DNA of 64,000 nt from Arthrobacter sp. Leaf337 (GCF_001423745.1 NZ_LMPC01000026.1:207071-271070); one strand, 5' to 3'. Numbered from the stretch's first letter, positions 25,899-37,455 are shown. Notes: generated from the letters alone by a model not told the origin. Program-made: numbers and translations.

Positions 25899-27568
25899 AT
25901 GCACGCAAATATCCGCAGAGGGCTGCTCAGCACCCTCTTCGCCGGCGGGCTCCTAGCCCTCGGCTCCACCGCTGCCAGTGCAGCGGATACAACAAGCGGT
26001 TCCGACGGTCTCATGTCCGGCACTACCGCCACGGTCTCAGCGGCAGTTGCCGCCAACTCGTCGTTGGGCCTACTGGGTGACCCAACGCCGGAAAACAGCA
26101 CGGCCGATCTCGTTGCAGTCGTGGACCTTGGCCTCGGCACCAATACCGGCACTGCAGGAACCGACAACGCGACAGCAGATCTTGACGCCGTCGTCGACCT
26201 GGGGCTCGGGGTCGGCACAGATTCAGGGACCACAGGAACCGACACCACCACGGCCGACCTCGGAGCAATCGCGGACGTCAACGTGGGCAACGGCAGGGTC
26301 GGCACAGATTCAGGGACCACAGGAACCGACACCACCACGGCCGACCTCGGAGCAATCGCGGACGTCAACGTGGGCAACGGCAGCATTGGGACGGCGGGCT
26401 CTGACACCACCGCCGCCGACGTCGCCGCGGTGCTGGACGTCAATCTCGGCACCAATACCGGCACTGCAGGCGACAACGCGACAGCAGATCTTGACGCCGT
26501 CGTCGACCTGGGGCTCGGGGTCGGCACAGATTCAGGGACCACAGGAACCGACACCACCACGGCCGACCTCGGAGCAATCGCGGACGTCAACGTGGGCAAC
26601 GGCACCATTGGGACGGCAGGCTCTAACACCACCGCCGCCGACGTCACCGCGGTGCTGGACGTCAATCTCGGCACCAATACCGGCACTGCAGGAACCGACA
26701 ATACGACAGCAGACCTTGACGCCGTCGTCGACCTGGGGCTCGGGGTCGGCACAGATTCAGGGACCACAGGAACCGACACCACCACGGCCGACCTCGGAGC
26801 AATCGCGGACGTCAACGTGGGCAACGGCACCTTGACGCCGTCGTCGACCTGGGGCTCGGGGTCGGCACAGATTCAGGGACCACAGGAACCGACACCACCA
26901 CGGCCGACCTCGGAGCAATCGCGGACGTCAACGTGGGCAACGGCAGCATTGGGACGGCAGGCTCTGACACCACCGCCGCCGACGTCGCCGCGGTGCTGGA
27001 CGTCAATCTCGGCACCAATACCGGCACTGCAGGCGACAACGCGACAGCAGATCTTGACGCCGTCGTCGACCTGGGGCTCGGTCTCCTCGCGAACAACGGC
27101 ACGGATACCGCCGTTGATCTGGGAGTCGATCTCGGTGTTGGCGGATCAACCGACACGGGCACCGACAGCTCAGGCGACCTTGGCGTTGACCTTGGGATCG
27201 ACCTCGGCGTAGATCTGGGTATCGGTGGACCAGCCACTGGAGGTCCTTCCACCGGAGGTCCTGCAAACGGCGGCACGGTCCCCGGCGGCACCGTCCCGGG
27301 TGGCACCGTCCCGGGTGCTCCTGCAAGTGGCATCGAACCAGGCGGCAACGTCCCGAGCGTCAACAACCCGGGCGGTGCCGCTACCGGAACCGGTATGAAT
27401 TCGTCGGCTCCAACGCCGACCGGCACGGGTGCCAAGGTCACGGCAGCTTCCAATTCACCGATGCTGGCCAACACGGGAGCCAACCTTGAGCTGGCAATCG
27501 CTGCCCTTCTCCTCCTCGCCGGCGGCATGATCATCATGCTGGTCCTGGCCCGGCGGAGGAAGGCCTAA
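25899..27568 (+). pseudogene. Repeat-rich LAxTG surface protein, interrupted by a frameshift
   Basis: Wall-anchored surface protein in two frames. From ATG 25899 (AGGAG 9 nt upstream) a signal peptide (LLSTLFAGGLLALGSTAASA) leads into Asp/Thr/Gly-rich repeats such as DLDAVVDLGLGVGTDSGTTG and ADLGAIADVNVGNG. The frame is lost at about 26830, where GGCAACGGCAC joins CTTGACGCC out of phase; the product would then continue as nonsense to 27212. The original frame resumes from about 26831 to 27568 and ends with a sorting signal: LANTG, a hydrophobic stretch and RRRKA. LAxTG is the class E sortase motif. The shift lies between near-identical DNA repeats, so a real deletion or an assembly collapse are both possible. 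Confidence 0.75.
26130..27085 (+). repeat. Near-identical in-gene tandem repeats of the surface protein
   Basis: Blocks of about 215-240 bp recur, each with sub-blocks ending GNGxIG, VLDVNLGTNTGTAG and VVDLGLGVGTDSG. Long stretches are identical between copies at the DNA level (for example around 26160-26280, 26480-26600, 26700-26830 and 26830-26945), which favours recombination. Confidence 0.85.
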
Positions 27569-27800
27569 GCTGCCGGCGGGCGGGGGCCGGCATCGCCGTC
27601 GCCCTGCCCGCCAAGCCAGCTGGGCCACGGACTGGACTGGCCCGGAAAGCCGCTCAGGGCTCTCCGGGTCAGCCCTCCGGGCACGGCCATTTCCCCCCGA
27701 GGAGGCCCAACTACCAAGTACCCTTATGAAAATGCATACCCGTCCCCGTATCATTCTCTAGAGCGCGTTCCGAGGGAACGCTGAAAAGGATGGGGACATC

Positions 27801-28994
27801 GTGGAGAGTTCGCCCAGTCAAACGGCGGAGGTCCTGGCCGGCCGATACCGCCTCGGCGAGGTCATCGGACGCGGCGGCATGGCCTCGGTGTACACGGCCA
27901 GGGACGAGAACCTTGGCCGCGACGTGGCATTGAAGCTCTTTGCCCCGCAATCGGCTGACGCGGACGAGCTGAAGCGTCAGGAAGCCGAGATTCAGCTGCT
28001 CGCCACCCTGAACCACCCCAGCCTCGTGACGCTGTTCGACGCCGGAATCGACTCGCGCGTGCCTGAAGAGCCCCGCCCGTTCCTCACGATGGAACTGGTT
28101 GAGGGGCAGGACCTCCGCAGCAGGATCCGTCACAGCCCCGTCCCACTGGATGAACTGGCAGTGATCGGAGCCGGCGTGGCCGATGCCCTGGCGTACGTCC
28201 ACAACCTGGGCATCATCCACCGTGACATCAAGCCAGCCAACATCCTCCTGGTACAGGTCCGCCCCGGAGAGCCCCTGCGCCCCAAACTGACCGATTTCGG
28301 CATTGCCAGGATCGTCGACGGCACCCGCCTGACCGCCACCGGGACCATGGTGGGAACGGCTGCATACCTGAGCCCGGAACAGGCACGGGGCGCCGATCTT
28401 GGTCCCGCCAGCGACATCTACTCCCTTGGCCTCGTGTTGCTGGAGTGCATTAAGGGAGCCGTGGAGTACCCAGGCAGCGCAATTGAATCTGCGGTGGCGC
28501 GCCTGCACCGAGCCCCGGAAATCCCCGGCGATGTTCCGGTCGAGTGGGCCACCCTGATCACATCCATGACAGCACTAGACCCCATGGACCGCCCGACGGC
28601 GGCTGATCTCGAGACCGCCCTTCGGCAGGCCCTGGTCTCCCCGGCGTCAGTGCCCGGCACCGTGTCCGAGGAACCGACGCGCATTCTTCCGGCACCGCCG
28701 TCGCGGCCGCCCCTCGTGCTCCCGGACAGCACGAAGGAAATGGAATCGGGGACCGGCGCCCGCACAACGGCCCAGTTGGCGGCCAGCCGCGGCGGCCCGC
28801 CCCGCGCCCGTATCCGCGCCGCGGGCCGCCGCAAGCTAGCTGCTGTGTTGGCCGCGTTCGCCCTCTTCGTGGTGGGCGCCCTGATTCTTCTGACGGTCAA
28901 CACGCCCAACGCGCCGGAGCCTGTTCAGTACCCTGCAGTTACCGGCACGCTGGGAGAACACCTGGAGCAACTACAGAAGAGTGTGGAACCGTGA
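27801..28994 (+). CDS. Membrane-anchored Ser/Thr protein kinase (PknB-like)
   Basis: 397-residue Hanks-type kinase. Gly loop VIGRGGMASVY (about 21), ATP Lys in VALKLF, catalytic loop HRDIKPANIL, DFG motif (TDFGIARI) and a complete activation segment (GTAAYLSPEQARG). After the kinase domain (to about 275) comes a Pro/Thr-rich linker, one transmembrane helix (about 345-366, LAAVLAAFALFVVGALILLTV) and a short 31-residue extracytoplasmic tail with no PASTA domains. GTG 27801 has AAGGATGGGGA upstream. It is translationally coupled (GTGA) to the lipoprotein gene that follows. Inputs and targets unknown; envelope control is a reasonable guess from the flanking surface-protein genes. Confidence 0.92.
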   Translation: MESSPSQTAEVLAGRYRLGEVIGRGGMASVYTARDENLGRDVALKLFAPQSADADELKRQEAEIQLLATLNHPSLVTLFDAGIDSRVPEEPRPFLTMELVEGQDLRSRIRHSPVPLDELAVIGAGVADALAYVHNLGIIHRDIKPANILLVQVRPGEPLRPKLTDFGIARIVDGTRLTATGTMVGTAAYLSPEQARGADLGPASDIYSLGLVLLECIKGAVEYPGSAIESAVARLHRAPEIPGDVPVEWATLITSMTALDPMDRPTAADLETALRQALVSPASVPGTVSEEPTRILPAPPSRPPLVLPDSTKEMESGTGARTTAQLAASRGGPPRARIRAAGRRKLAAVLAAFALFVVGALILLTVNTPNAPEPVQYPAVTGTLGEHLEQLQKSVEP

Positions 28995-29500
28995 CGTCGT
29001 GTGCAGACAACCGCCTTCGTATGGTGCCGCCTCGCCGCTGGCGGACGCTAATCGCGGCCGGCCTGCTTTCGGCGGCCCTCGCCGGCTGCAGTTCCACGGC
29101 CCCCGATCTGGAACCTGATGCCGCTCAGACACTGCAGGCAAAGGTGCTAACGGTTTCACAGTCCGCGGCCGGCAACGACACATCCGGCGCCCTCAAGTCG
29201 CTCGACGAACTCGTGGTGCAGCTTGACGCTTCAGCGGCCGAGGGAAGCGTGTCGTTCAAACGCCATCAGAGCATCATGAAGGCCATCGAGGCCGTGCGGG
29301 CGGACCTCACTACTGCGCAGGCCGCAGCGAAGGCCCAGGCCGACGCGGCAGCAGCTGCCAAGGCAGCAGCCGATGCGGCGGCGGCAGAAGCAGCGAAAGC
29401 AGCCCCTGCTCCCGCTGCCGAAGTCCCCGCCCCCGCACCTGCACCCGCTCAAGTAGTCCCAGGAAAAGGGGAAAAGGGCAAAGGTGCCTCAGGACGCTGA
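28991..29500 (+). CDS. Small Ala-rich lipoprotein coupled to the kinase
   Basis: 169-residue predicted lipoprotein: signal segment TLIAAGLLSAALAGCSS with a lipobox, a helical domain (about 45-110: TLQAKVLTVSQSAAGNDTSGALKSLDELVVQLDASA), then an Ala/Lys-rich coiled region and a Pro/Ala tail ending GEKGKGASGR. GTG 28991 overlaps the kinase stop (GTGA). The product may be the kinase's sensory or structural partner outside the membrane. I do not recognise a named domain. Confidence 0.75.
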   Translation: MTSCADNRLRMVPPRRWRTLIAAGLLSAALAGCSSTAPDLEPDAAQTLQAKVLTVSQSAAGNDTSGALKSLDELVVQLDASAAEGSVSFKRHQSIMKAIEAVRADLTTAQAAAKAQADAAAAAKAAADAAAAEAAKAAPAPAAEVPAPAPAPAQVVPGKGEKGKGASGR

Positions 29501-29726
29501 CGCCGGTGACGGCGGCCGGAACCACCTGGAGCGTTCGGTAAGAAGGATCCGCCGACCGGGGATCCCGCCGTCGGCCTCCGCTCCCGGGTAGCCGTACCGC
29601 ATTTTTTCATCAGTAAACTTACTATTTGCCGCGAATGTCGCTAGGTTTGTTAAGCGTGCCCACGAAGCCCGCAACGAGATCAGAACCACGGGCCACCGGC
29701 CCGCCAGCTGAAGGAGTGATGTACGC

Positions 29727-30362
29727 ATGGCAACTGTCCAGGAATCCATCAACGTAAGCGTCCCGCTGAGCCAGGCCTACAACCAGTGGACCCAGTTCGA
29801 GGACTTCCCGCACTTCATGAGCGGCGTGGAAGACGTGCGGCAGCTCGACGACACCACAGTGCACTTCCAGACCAGCATCGGTGGCGTCAAGAGGGAATAC
29901 GACGCCCGGATCACCGTCCAGCAGCCGGACCAGCGCGTCACGTGGGAGAGCATCGACGAGCCCCGCAACGCCGGAACAGTATGGTTCGAAGCACTCAACC
30001 CGACTGAAACCAAGGTCAGCGTGGAACTCGCCTGGGAGCCCGACTCCGCGGTCGAAAAGGTGGGGGCGGCGGTGGGCCTTGATTCCCGCCAGGTGGCCTC
30101 GGACCTTAAACGCTTCAAGAAGTTCATCGAGGAACGCGAAGTGGAGACCGGCGCGTGGCGGGAGCGCGTCAGCGAAGGCGCAGTCAGCGGAGCCGGCGCG
30201 GCAACAGCAGCCGGCACGACGGCGGAAATTCCGCTCGACGCCGCGACCGCCGTTCCCCTCGAGGAGGAAGTGGGCTATGACGCCGTGCCCACGGAGCAGC
30301 CCGTGAACACGGATCCGGATATGGCCACCGAGCCTCCGTTCGGCAAGCACGTCCAGCGCTAG
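29727..30362 (+). CDS. SRPBCC (START-like) family protein
   Basis: 211-residue protein whose first 145 residues are a polyketide cyclase/dehydrase-type SRPBCC fold (MATVQESINVSVPLSQAYNQWTQFEDFPHFMSGVEDVRQLDD). These domains bind hydrophobic ligands. The C-terminal 65 residues are an acidic, disordered tail ending EPPFGKHVQR. The sequence class is common in actinobacteria as membrane-stress or general-stress proteins. AAGGAG lies about 11 nt before ATG 29727. A strong terminator follows. Monocistronic. Function not assigned. Confidence 0.85.
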   Translation: MATVQESINVSVPLSQAYNQWTQFEDFPHFMSGVEDVRQLDDTTVHFQTSIGGVKREYDARITVQQPDQRVTWESIDEPRNAGTVWFEALNPTETKVSVELAWEPDSAVEKVGAAVGLDSRQVASDLKRFKKFIEEREVETGAWRERVSEGAVSGAGAATAAGTTAEIPLDAATAVPLEEEVGYDAVPTEQPVNTDPDMATEPPFGKHVQR

Positions 30363-30400
30363 CTGCAGCAGCCGGCACTTCGCAGTAGCCTTCAGGCAAG

Positions 30401-30446
30401 CAGAACGCCCCGCCTCCCGTGATGGGAGGCGGGGCGTTCTGCGTTT
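30401..30446 (+). terminator. Terminator after the SRPBCC gene
   Basis: A perfect 18-bp stem (CAGAACGCCCCGCCTCCC and its complement) closes a GTGAT loop and is followed by CGTTTT. It separates the convergent SRPBCC and icd genes. Confidence 0.92.
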
Positions 30447-30458
30447 TGGCGGGTCCGG

Positions 30459-32681
<2,223 letters not shown>

Positions 32682-32970
32682 TGGTGGGGCGTCTCCTGAA
32701 GGTATACATACATCTGGAACTCTGGCGTTATTTCAACATTCTTAACTTACCCGAGCAGGGCGCGTCGGCGCCCATCGTGGCGTTCAGCGACGCGTAGCAT
32801 GCCCCCGACGGTCGTACTGGCCGGCTCGCGGAGAGACGGAAACCACATCCCACCAGGCACAATACGAAACTTGAGTATCTATTTACAACAATTGTCACAG
32901 TGGGTAGGTTGATCTCCACCAGCGGCGGCCACCACCTGAGGCCGGCGCAAACTTTCTGTTGAGGACACCC

Positions 32971-33960
32971 ATGACGAAATCGAAGTCTCTGGCCACCAGC
33001 CTCCTGAGCCTGTCCGCCGCCGCCCTGCTTGCCGTCAGTGCAGCTGCCGGAGCTACTGCCGCGCCTGCATCCCCGCAGGCCCCGTCTCCCCAGGACGGCG
33101 GGCAGGTTGCCAGCCAGTCAGTGGACAGCACAAGTGCCGCCAACTACTGGACCGCTGACCGCATGCGTGCCGCTGTCCCCGGCGACGTGCTCGCCAGCAA
33201 AGCGCTGCAGCGCGGTAACGCCTCCCCGGCCGCCGCCGTGGAAAAGGGTTCCAGCACCAAGATTGCCGGCAAGGCAGGCAACGGCAAACCCGCACCCCTG
33301 CACGCCGACGAGAGTCCGGTGTCCCACATCGGCAAGGTCTTCTTCACCTTGGGCGGCAGCAACTACGTCTGCTCCGGCAACTCGGTGGTGTCCACCAACA
33401 AGAGCACCGTGTCCACCGCCGGCCACTGCATCAACGAGGGCCCGGGCGCCTTCGCCACCAACTTCATCTTCGTCCCGGCCTACCTGGACGGCGCCGCCCC
33501 CTACGGCAAGTGGGCAGCCAAGGCCTTGTATGCCCCCACGCAGTGGAGCTCCGCGGGCGACATGCAGTACGACACGGGCTTCGCCGTGGTCTCACCGCTC
33601 AACGGCCAGAGCCTTGCCGACGTCGTTGGCGCTTCCGGTGTCCAGTTCAACGCAGCCCGCGGCCTGACATACAAGTCCTACGGCTACCCCGCAGCGGCGC
33701 CGTTCGACGGTTCGTCACTCGTTAGCTGCACCGGGCCGGCCAGCAACGACCCCTACAACCCGCAGTTCCAGTCCCAGGGCATCCCCTGCGACATGACCGG
33801 CGGATCCTCGGGCGGCCCGTGGTTCATCGGCACCAGCTCCGCCGGGTACCAGAACTCCATCAACAGCTACGGTTACGGCAGCCGGTCCCAGGTCATGTAC
33901 GGACCGTACTGGGGCTCCGTCATCCAGCAGGCCTACTCGAGTGCATCGTCCGCCAACTGA
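32971..33960 (+). CDS. Secreted trypsin-like serine protease with propeptide
   Basis: 329-residue extracellular endopeptidase precursor. Signal peptide (about 1-30, LLSLSAAALLAVSAAAGATAA), a propeptide region (about 31-115) with NYWTADRMRAAVPGDV (58-73), then a chymotrypsin-fold domain of the V8/glutamyl-endopeptidase group. Catalytic triad: His152 (STAGHC), Asp201 (MQYDTGFAVV) and Ser280 (TGGSSGGPW). Paired Cys134/Cys153 and Cys253/Cys273 suggest disulfides. ATG 32971 has GAGGA 5 nt upstream. A 66-codon gene starts 6 bp after the stop and shares the propeptide motif. Confidence 0.9.
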   Translation: MTKSKSLATSLLSLSAAALLAVSAAAGATAAPASPQAPSPQDGGQVASQSVDSTSAANYWTADRMRAAVPGDVLASKALQRGNASPAAAVEKGSSTKIAGKAGNGKPAPLHADESPVSHIGKVFFTLGGSNYVCSGNSVVSTNKSTVSTAGHCINEGPGAFATNFIFVPAYLDGAAPYGKWAAKALYAPTQWSSAGDMQYDTGFAVVSPLNGQSLADVVGASGVQFNAARGLTYKSYGYPAAAPFDGSSLVSCTGPASNDPYNPQFQSQGIPCDMTGGSSGGPWFIGTSSAGYQNSINSYGYGSRSQVMYGPYWGSVIQQAYSSASSAN

Positions 33961-33966
33961 CAGCCC

Positions 33967-34167
33967 GTGACTACGGATAATGCCGCTGCGGAACACGAAC
34001 CTTCGGATCAAGGGTCCTCGAATGACGACGCCGTGAGCCGCAGCGAGATCAGCCAGGCGCCGGAGGATATCCTCGCCTACTGGACGCCGGAGCGCTTGGC
34101 CGACGCGAAACCACGCGAGGTCCGGCTCCCCCAACCTGAGGCTGACCACGAACCCGACGGGGACTAA
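33967..34167 (+). CDS. 66-aa protein with a protease-propeptide-like motif
   Basis: Small acidic, hydrophilic protein with no signal peptide, starting at GTG 33967, 6 bp after the protease stop. Residues 38-53 (AYWTPERLADAKPREVRL region) align with the protease propeptide (NYWTADRMRAAVPGDV) at Y, W, T, R, A, P and V positions. The rest is Asp/Glu/Ser-rich and probably disordered. No ribosome-binding site is clear, so translation may be coupled to the protease. It may be a cytosolic factor that recognises the same partner as the propeptide, or an inhibitor. I know no named family; the gene is likely real given the motif and the terminator that follows. Confidence 0.65.
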   Translation: MTTDNAAAEHEPSDQGSSNDDAVSRSEISQAPEDILAYWTPERLADAKPREVRLPQPEADHEPDGD

Positions 34168-34178
34168 CTGAATAAACG

Positions 34179-34218
34179 ACGACGGCGACCGTCCCCTCCC
34201 GGGGGCGGTCGCCGTCGT
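34179..34218. terminator. Bidirectional hairpin between the small gene and purH
   Basis: An 18-bp stem with one mismatch (ACGACGGCGACCG arm) closes a TCCC loop. In the purH direction it is followed by CGTTTATT, giving a T-rich tail; it also ends the plus-strand protease transcript. Confidence 0.8.
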
Positions 34219-34279
34219 ACGCGGTCAGGGTTTCAACAGGCTCAACCACCGGAGCCGGTGACTGGGTCTGTCCGTCTTC

Positions 34280-35950
34280 CTAGTGGAAGAAGTGCCGCGC
34301 ACCCGTGAAGTACATGGTGATGCCGGCGGCGTTGGCCGCGGCGATGACCTCGTCGTCCCGGACGGAACCGCCGGGCTGGACCACGGCACGGACGCCGGCG
34401 TCGATCAGGATCTGCAGGCCGTCTGCGAACGGGAAGAAGGCGTCGGAAGCAGCCACCGCACCGCGGGCCCGCTCGGGAGCGCCGGACGCGTCTGCGTTCG
34501 AGGCACCGCCGGCACCCTCAACCTCGGACTCCACGGTCACACCGAGGGTGTTGGCGCGTTCCACGGCCAGCTTGCAGGAATCGAGCCGGTTGACCTGGCC
34601 CATGCCGATGCCTACAGCGGCGCCGTGGTTCGCCAGCAGGATGGCATTGGACTTGGCCGCGCGGCAGGCGGTCCAGGCGAACGCCAGATCTGCCAGCGTT
34701 GCGTCGTCTGCGGCTTCGCCGGCCGCCAGGGTCCAGTTCGCAGGGTTGTCGCCCTCAGCGTCCACCTTGTCGGTGGCCTGCACCAGCATGCCGCCGGACA
34801 CCTGGCGGAACTCCGTCGGGTAGCGGCCGTAGCCCTCGGGGAGTGCCAGCAGGCGGATGTTCTTCTTCTTGGAGAGGATCTCCACGGCTTCGTCCTCGAA
34901 GTCCGGGGCGATGACCACTTCGGTGAAGATGCCCGCCACGGTGCGAGCCATGCCGGCTGTGACCGTGCGGTTGGACGCGATGACGCCGCCGAACGCGGAG
35001 ACGGGATCGCAGGCGTGGGCCTTGGCGTGGGCGTCGGCGATGGGGTCCGCCGCGTCAGCAGAGCCAACAGCCACGCCGCACGGGTTGGCGTGCTTGATGA
35101 CGGCGACGGCGGGACCGGCGAAGTCGAACGCGGCGCGGAGGGCGGCGTCGGCGTCGACGTAGTTGTTGTAGCTCATGGCCTTGCCGTGCAGCTGGTCCGC
35201 CTGGGCGATGCCGGCCGGAGCAGCCCCGTCAACGTACAGTGCGGCCTGCTGATGCGGGTTTTCGCCGTAGCGGAGCACTTCGGAACGCTCCAGGGCCACG
35301 CCTGCGTAAGCGGGCCAGTCAATCACGCCGTCGCCGTCCTCGTCGAGGAACTGGCTGGCCGTCCAGGTGGCCACGGCGTTGTCGTAGCTGGCGGTGTGCG
35401 CGAAGGCCTTGGCGGCCAGGCGCTGGCGGGTCTTCAGGTCAAAACCGCCCTCGGCGGCGGCGCGGACAACATCGCCGTAGAAGTTCGGATCCGTGACGAT
35501 CGTGACAGCAGCGTGGTTCTTCGCCGCGGAGCGCACCATTGCGGGCCCTCCGATGTCGATCTGCTCGACGACGTCGTCCTGCGCGGCACCGGACTTGACG
35601 GTATCCACGAACGGGTAGAGGTTCACAACGACGAGGTCGAACGCCTCAATCTCCATCTTGGCCAGCGTCTCCATGTGGGCGGGAACCCGGCGGTCGGCCA
35701 GGATGCCGCCGTGGACGCGGGGGTGGAGCGTCTTGACACGGCCGTCGAGCATTTCCGGGGAGCCGGTGACTTCCTCGACTTCCTGCACCGGGATGCCGGC
35801 GGCAGCGATCTTCTTCGCGGTGGACCCGGTGGAAACAATCTTGACGCCTGCTTCGTGCAGGCCCTTCGCGAGCTCCTCCAGACCGGTCTTGTCGTAGACC
35901 GAGATCAGGGCTCGGCGGATGGGAACACGGTCTAGCTGCGTAAAGCTCAC
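34280..35950 (-). CDS. purH: Bifunctional AICAR transformylase/IMP cyclohydrolase
   Basis: Last two steps of IMP synthesis, using 10-formyl-THF. 556 residues. The N-terminal MGS-like cyclohydrolase domain has ALISVYDKTGLEELA, GSPEMLDGRVKTLHPRVHGGIL and VVNLYPF. The C-terminal transformylase has RYGENPHQQAALY, the catalytic IKHANPCGVA, and SDAFFPFADG. GTG 35950 has GGAGA about 7 nt upstream. Its usual partner purN lies 2.7 kb upstream on the same strand, separated by an opposite-strand MFS gene and a DUF559 gene. Confidence 0.97.
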   Translation of the reverse strand: MSFTQLDRVPIRRALISVYDKTGLEELAKGLHEAGVKIVSTGSTAKKIAAAGIPVQEVEEVTGSPEMLDGRVKTLHPRVHGGILADRRVPAHMETLAKMEIEAFDLVVVNLYPFVDTVKSGAAQDDVVEQIDIGGPAMVRSAAKNHAAVTIVTDPNFYGDVVRAAAEGGFDLKTRQRLAAKAFAHTASYDNAVATWTASQFLDEDGDGVIDWPAYAGVALERSEVLRYGENPHQQAALYVDGAAPAGIAQADQLHGKAMSYNNYVDADAALRAAFDFAGPAVAVIKHANPCGVAVGSADAADPIADAHAKAHACDPVSAFGGVIASNRTVTAGMARTVAGIFTEVVIAPDFEDEAVEILSKKKNIRLLALPEGYGRYPTEFRQVSGGMLVQATDKVDAEGDNPANWTLAAGEAADDATLADLAFAWTACRAAKSNAILLANHGAAVGIGMGQVNRLDSCKLAVERANTLGVTVESEVEGAGGASNADASGAPERARGAVAASDAFFPFADGLQILIDAGVRAVVQPGGSVRDDEVIAAANAAGITMYFTGARHFFH

Positions 35951-36102
35951 AAAGGTCTCCGTCTTTTGACACGGTGGGTGCCGCGGTTGGTGGGGATGAG
36001 GCCAGTTTATCGCGTCCCGCCGGATGCCCTCCCTGCGTGCCGGTGTGTGAAGGCCGCGCGCAGACCCGCCACTGCGACGTAGAGTTTTCCCAGGAGGCCG
36101 AG

Positions 36103-37455
36103 ATGAATACTTACACCACTGTGCCCAACGGCGAACAGGTGGTCCAGGAACTGCCGTGGCGGTGGAAGGTCCAGGGCCGGATCTTCCTGATCGGCGGCCT
36201 GGGTTTTATGTTCGATGCCTGGGATGTGACGCTCAACGGGATCCTCATTCCGCTGCTGTCCACCCACTGGGCGCTGTCCCCCGGCGACGCCGCGTGGATC
36301 GGAACGGCGAACCTGGTCGGCATGGCGCTGGGCGCGTTCGCCTGGGGCACCATCGCGGACACTATCGGACGCAAGAAGGCCTTCACCGCCACCTTGCTGA
36401 TTTTCTCCCTCTTCACGGTGCTGGGTGCCTTCTCCCCCGATTTCATCTGGTTCTGCGTGTTCCGTTTCATGGCCGGTTTCGGCTTGGGCGGGTGCATTCC
36501 CGTGGACTACGCCCTGGTCGGTGAATTCACGCCGCGGAAGCAGCGCGGCAGAGTGCTCACGGCGATGGACGGCTGGTGGCCGGTGGGCGCCGCGCTGTGC
36601 GGCTTCGTCTCGGCCTGGCTCGTGGCCGCGTTCGCGGACTGGAGGCTGACCATGCTGGTGATGGTGCTGCCGGCCCTGCTGGTGTTCTGGGTGCGGCGCA
36701 GCGTGCCCGAGTCTCCGCTGTTCCTCATCCGCAAGGGCCGCCGCGACGAGGCCGCCAAGGTCATCGACGACCTGGTCAAGGCCACCGGCGCCGAGCCCCG
36801 CGCCTACAGCCTGCCTGAAGCACAGGATGCCCCGCGGCTCTCCGCCGGGAGCGCCTGGCTCCAGCTGGTCCGCGTCTGGCGTTTCAACTGGAAGATCACC
36901 GCGGCCGCCTGGTCCCTGTTCTTCAGCATCCTGCTGGTCTACTACCTGTCCCTGACGTGGATGCCGCGGATCCTCATCGGCGCCGGTTTCCAGGACTACA
37001 AGGCGTTCCTCACGACGGCGTCCATGGCCGCCGTCGGGCTCCTGGGTGTGGTGGTGGCCGCAGTGCTGGTTGAGCGGGTGGGCCGCAAGTGGATCCTGGC
37101 AATTACCGGGCCGCTGTCGGCGCTGACGCTGGTGATCGTGGCATTCGTGGTGGACATCCCGTCGGCCGCTGTGTTCTGGCTGCTGGTGTTCGGCTTCATC
37201 GTGCAGGTGGCCATCCCAGTGCTGTACACGTACGTCTCCGAGCTGTACCCGACGGACCTGCGCGGCACGGGTTTCGGCTGGGCGTCCACGTTCTCCCGGC
37301 TGGGGGCAGGCTTCGGCCCGCTGATTTTCGCCTCTATCCTGTGGCCACAGCTGGGCCTGGCGACGTCGTTCGCGCTGGCCGGCGGCCTGGTCCTGCTGTC
37401 GGTGCTGTGGATGGCGTTCTTCTCCCCCGAGACCAAGCAGCGCACGCTGACGTAA
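36103..37455 (+). CDS. MFS transporter (sugar/organic acid, NiaP/SV2-like pattern)
   Basis: 450-residue, 12-helix major facilitator. The first loop has GTIADTIGRKKAF (the G-x3-D-R/x-x-G-R-K/R signature), helix 5 FRFMAGFGLGGCIPVDYALVGEF, and the sixth-helix end VPESPLFLIRKGR as in NiaP and related acid or nicotinate transporters. The motif YPTDLRGTGFGWASTFSRLGAGFGPL near the end is typical of the same group. ATG 36103 follows a perfect AGGAGG by 5 nt. It is divergent from purH and sits, with the DUF559 gene, between purH and purN. Substrate unknown. Confidence 0.88.
   Translation: MNTYTTVPNGEQVVQELPWRWKVQGRIFLIGGLGFMFDAWDVTLNGILIPLLSTHWALSPGDAAWIGTANLVGMALGAFAWGTIADTIGRKKAFTATLLIFSLFTVLGAFSPDFIWFCVFRFMAGFGLGGCIPVDYALVGEFTPRKQRGRVLTAMDGWWPVGAALCGFVSAWLVAAFADWRLTMLVMVLPALLVFWVRRSVPESPLFLIRKGRRDEAAKVIDDLVKATGAEPRAYSLPEAQDAPRLSAGSAWLQLVRVWRFNWKITAAAWSLFFSILLVYYLSLTWMPRILIGAGFQDYKAFLTTASMAAVGLLGVVVAAVLVERVGRKWILAITGPLSALTLVIVAFVVDIPSAAVFWLLVFGFIVQVAIPVLYTYVSELYPTDLRGTGFGWASTFSRLGAGFGPLIFASILWPQLGLATSFALAGGLVLLSVLWMAFFSPETKQRTLT

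Noticed and set aside
25978..26835. Second long frame inside the surface-protein repeats
   Set aside because: It is the repeat DNA read in another frame, kept open only because the repeats are identical.
32728..32919. 63-codon minus frame between icd and the protease
   Set aside because: No ribosome-binding site or conserved look; the 289-bp gap seems to hold promoters for both genes only.
34283..35935. 550-codon open frame opposite purH
   Set aside because: Same GC-bias shadow; composition is Gly/Val/His-rich as expected for antisense, and purH is certain.
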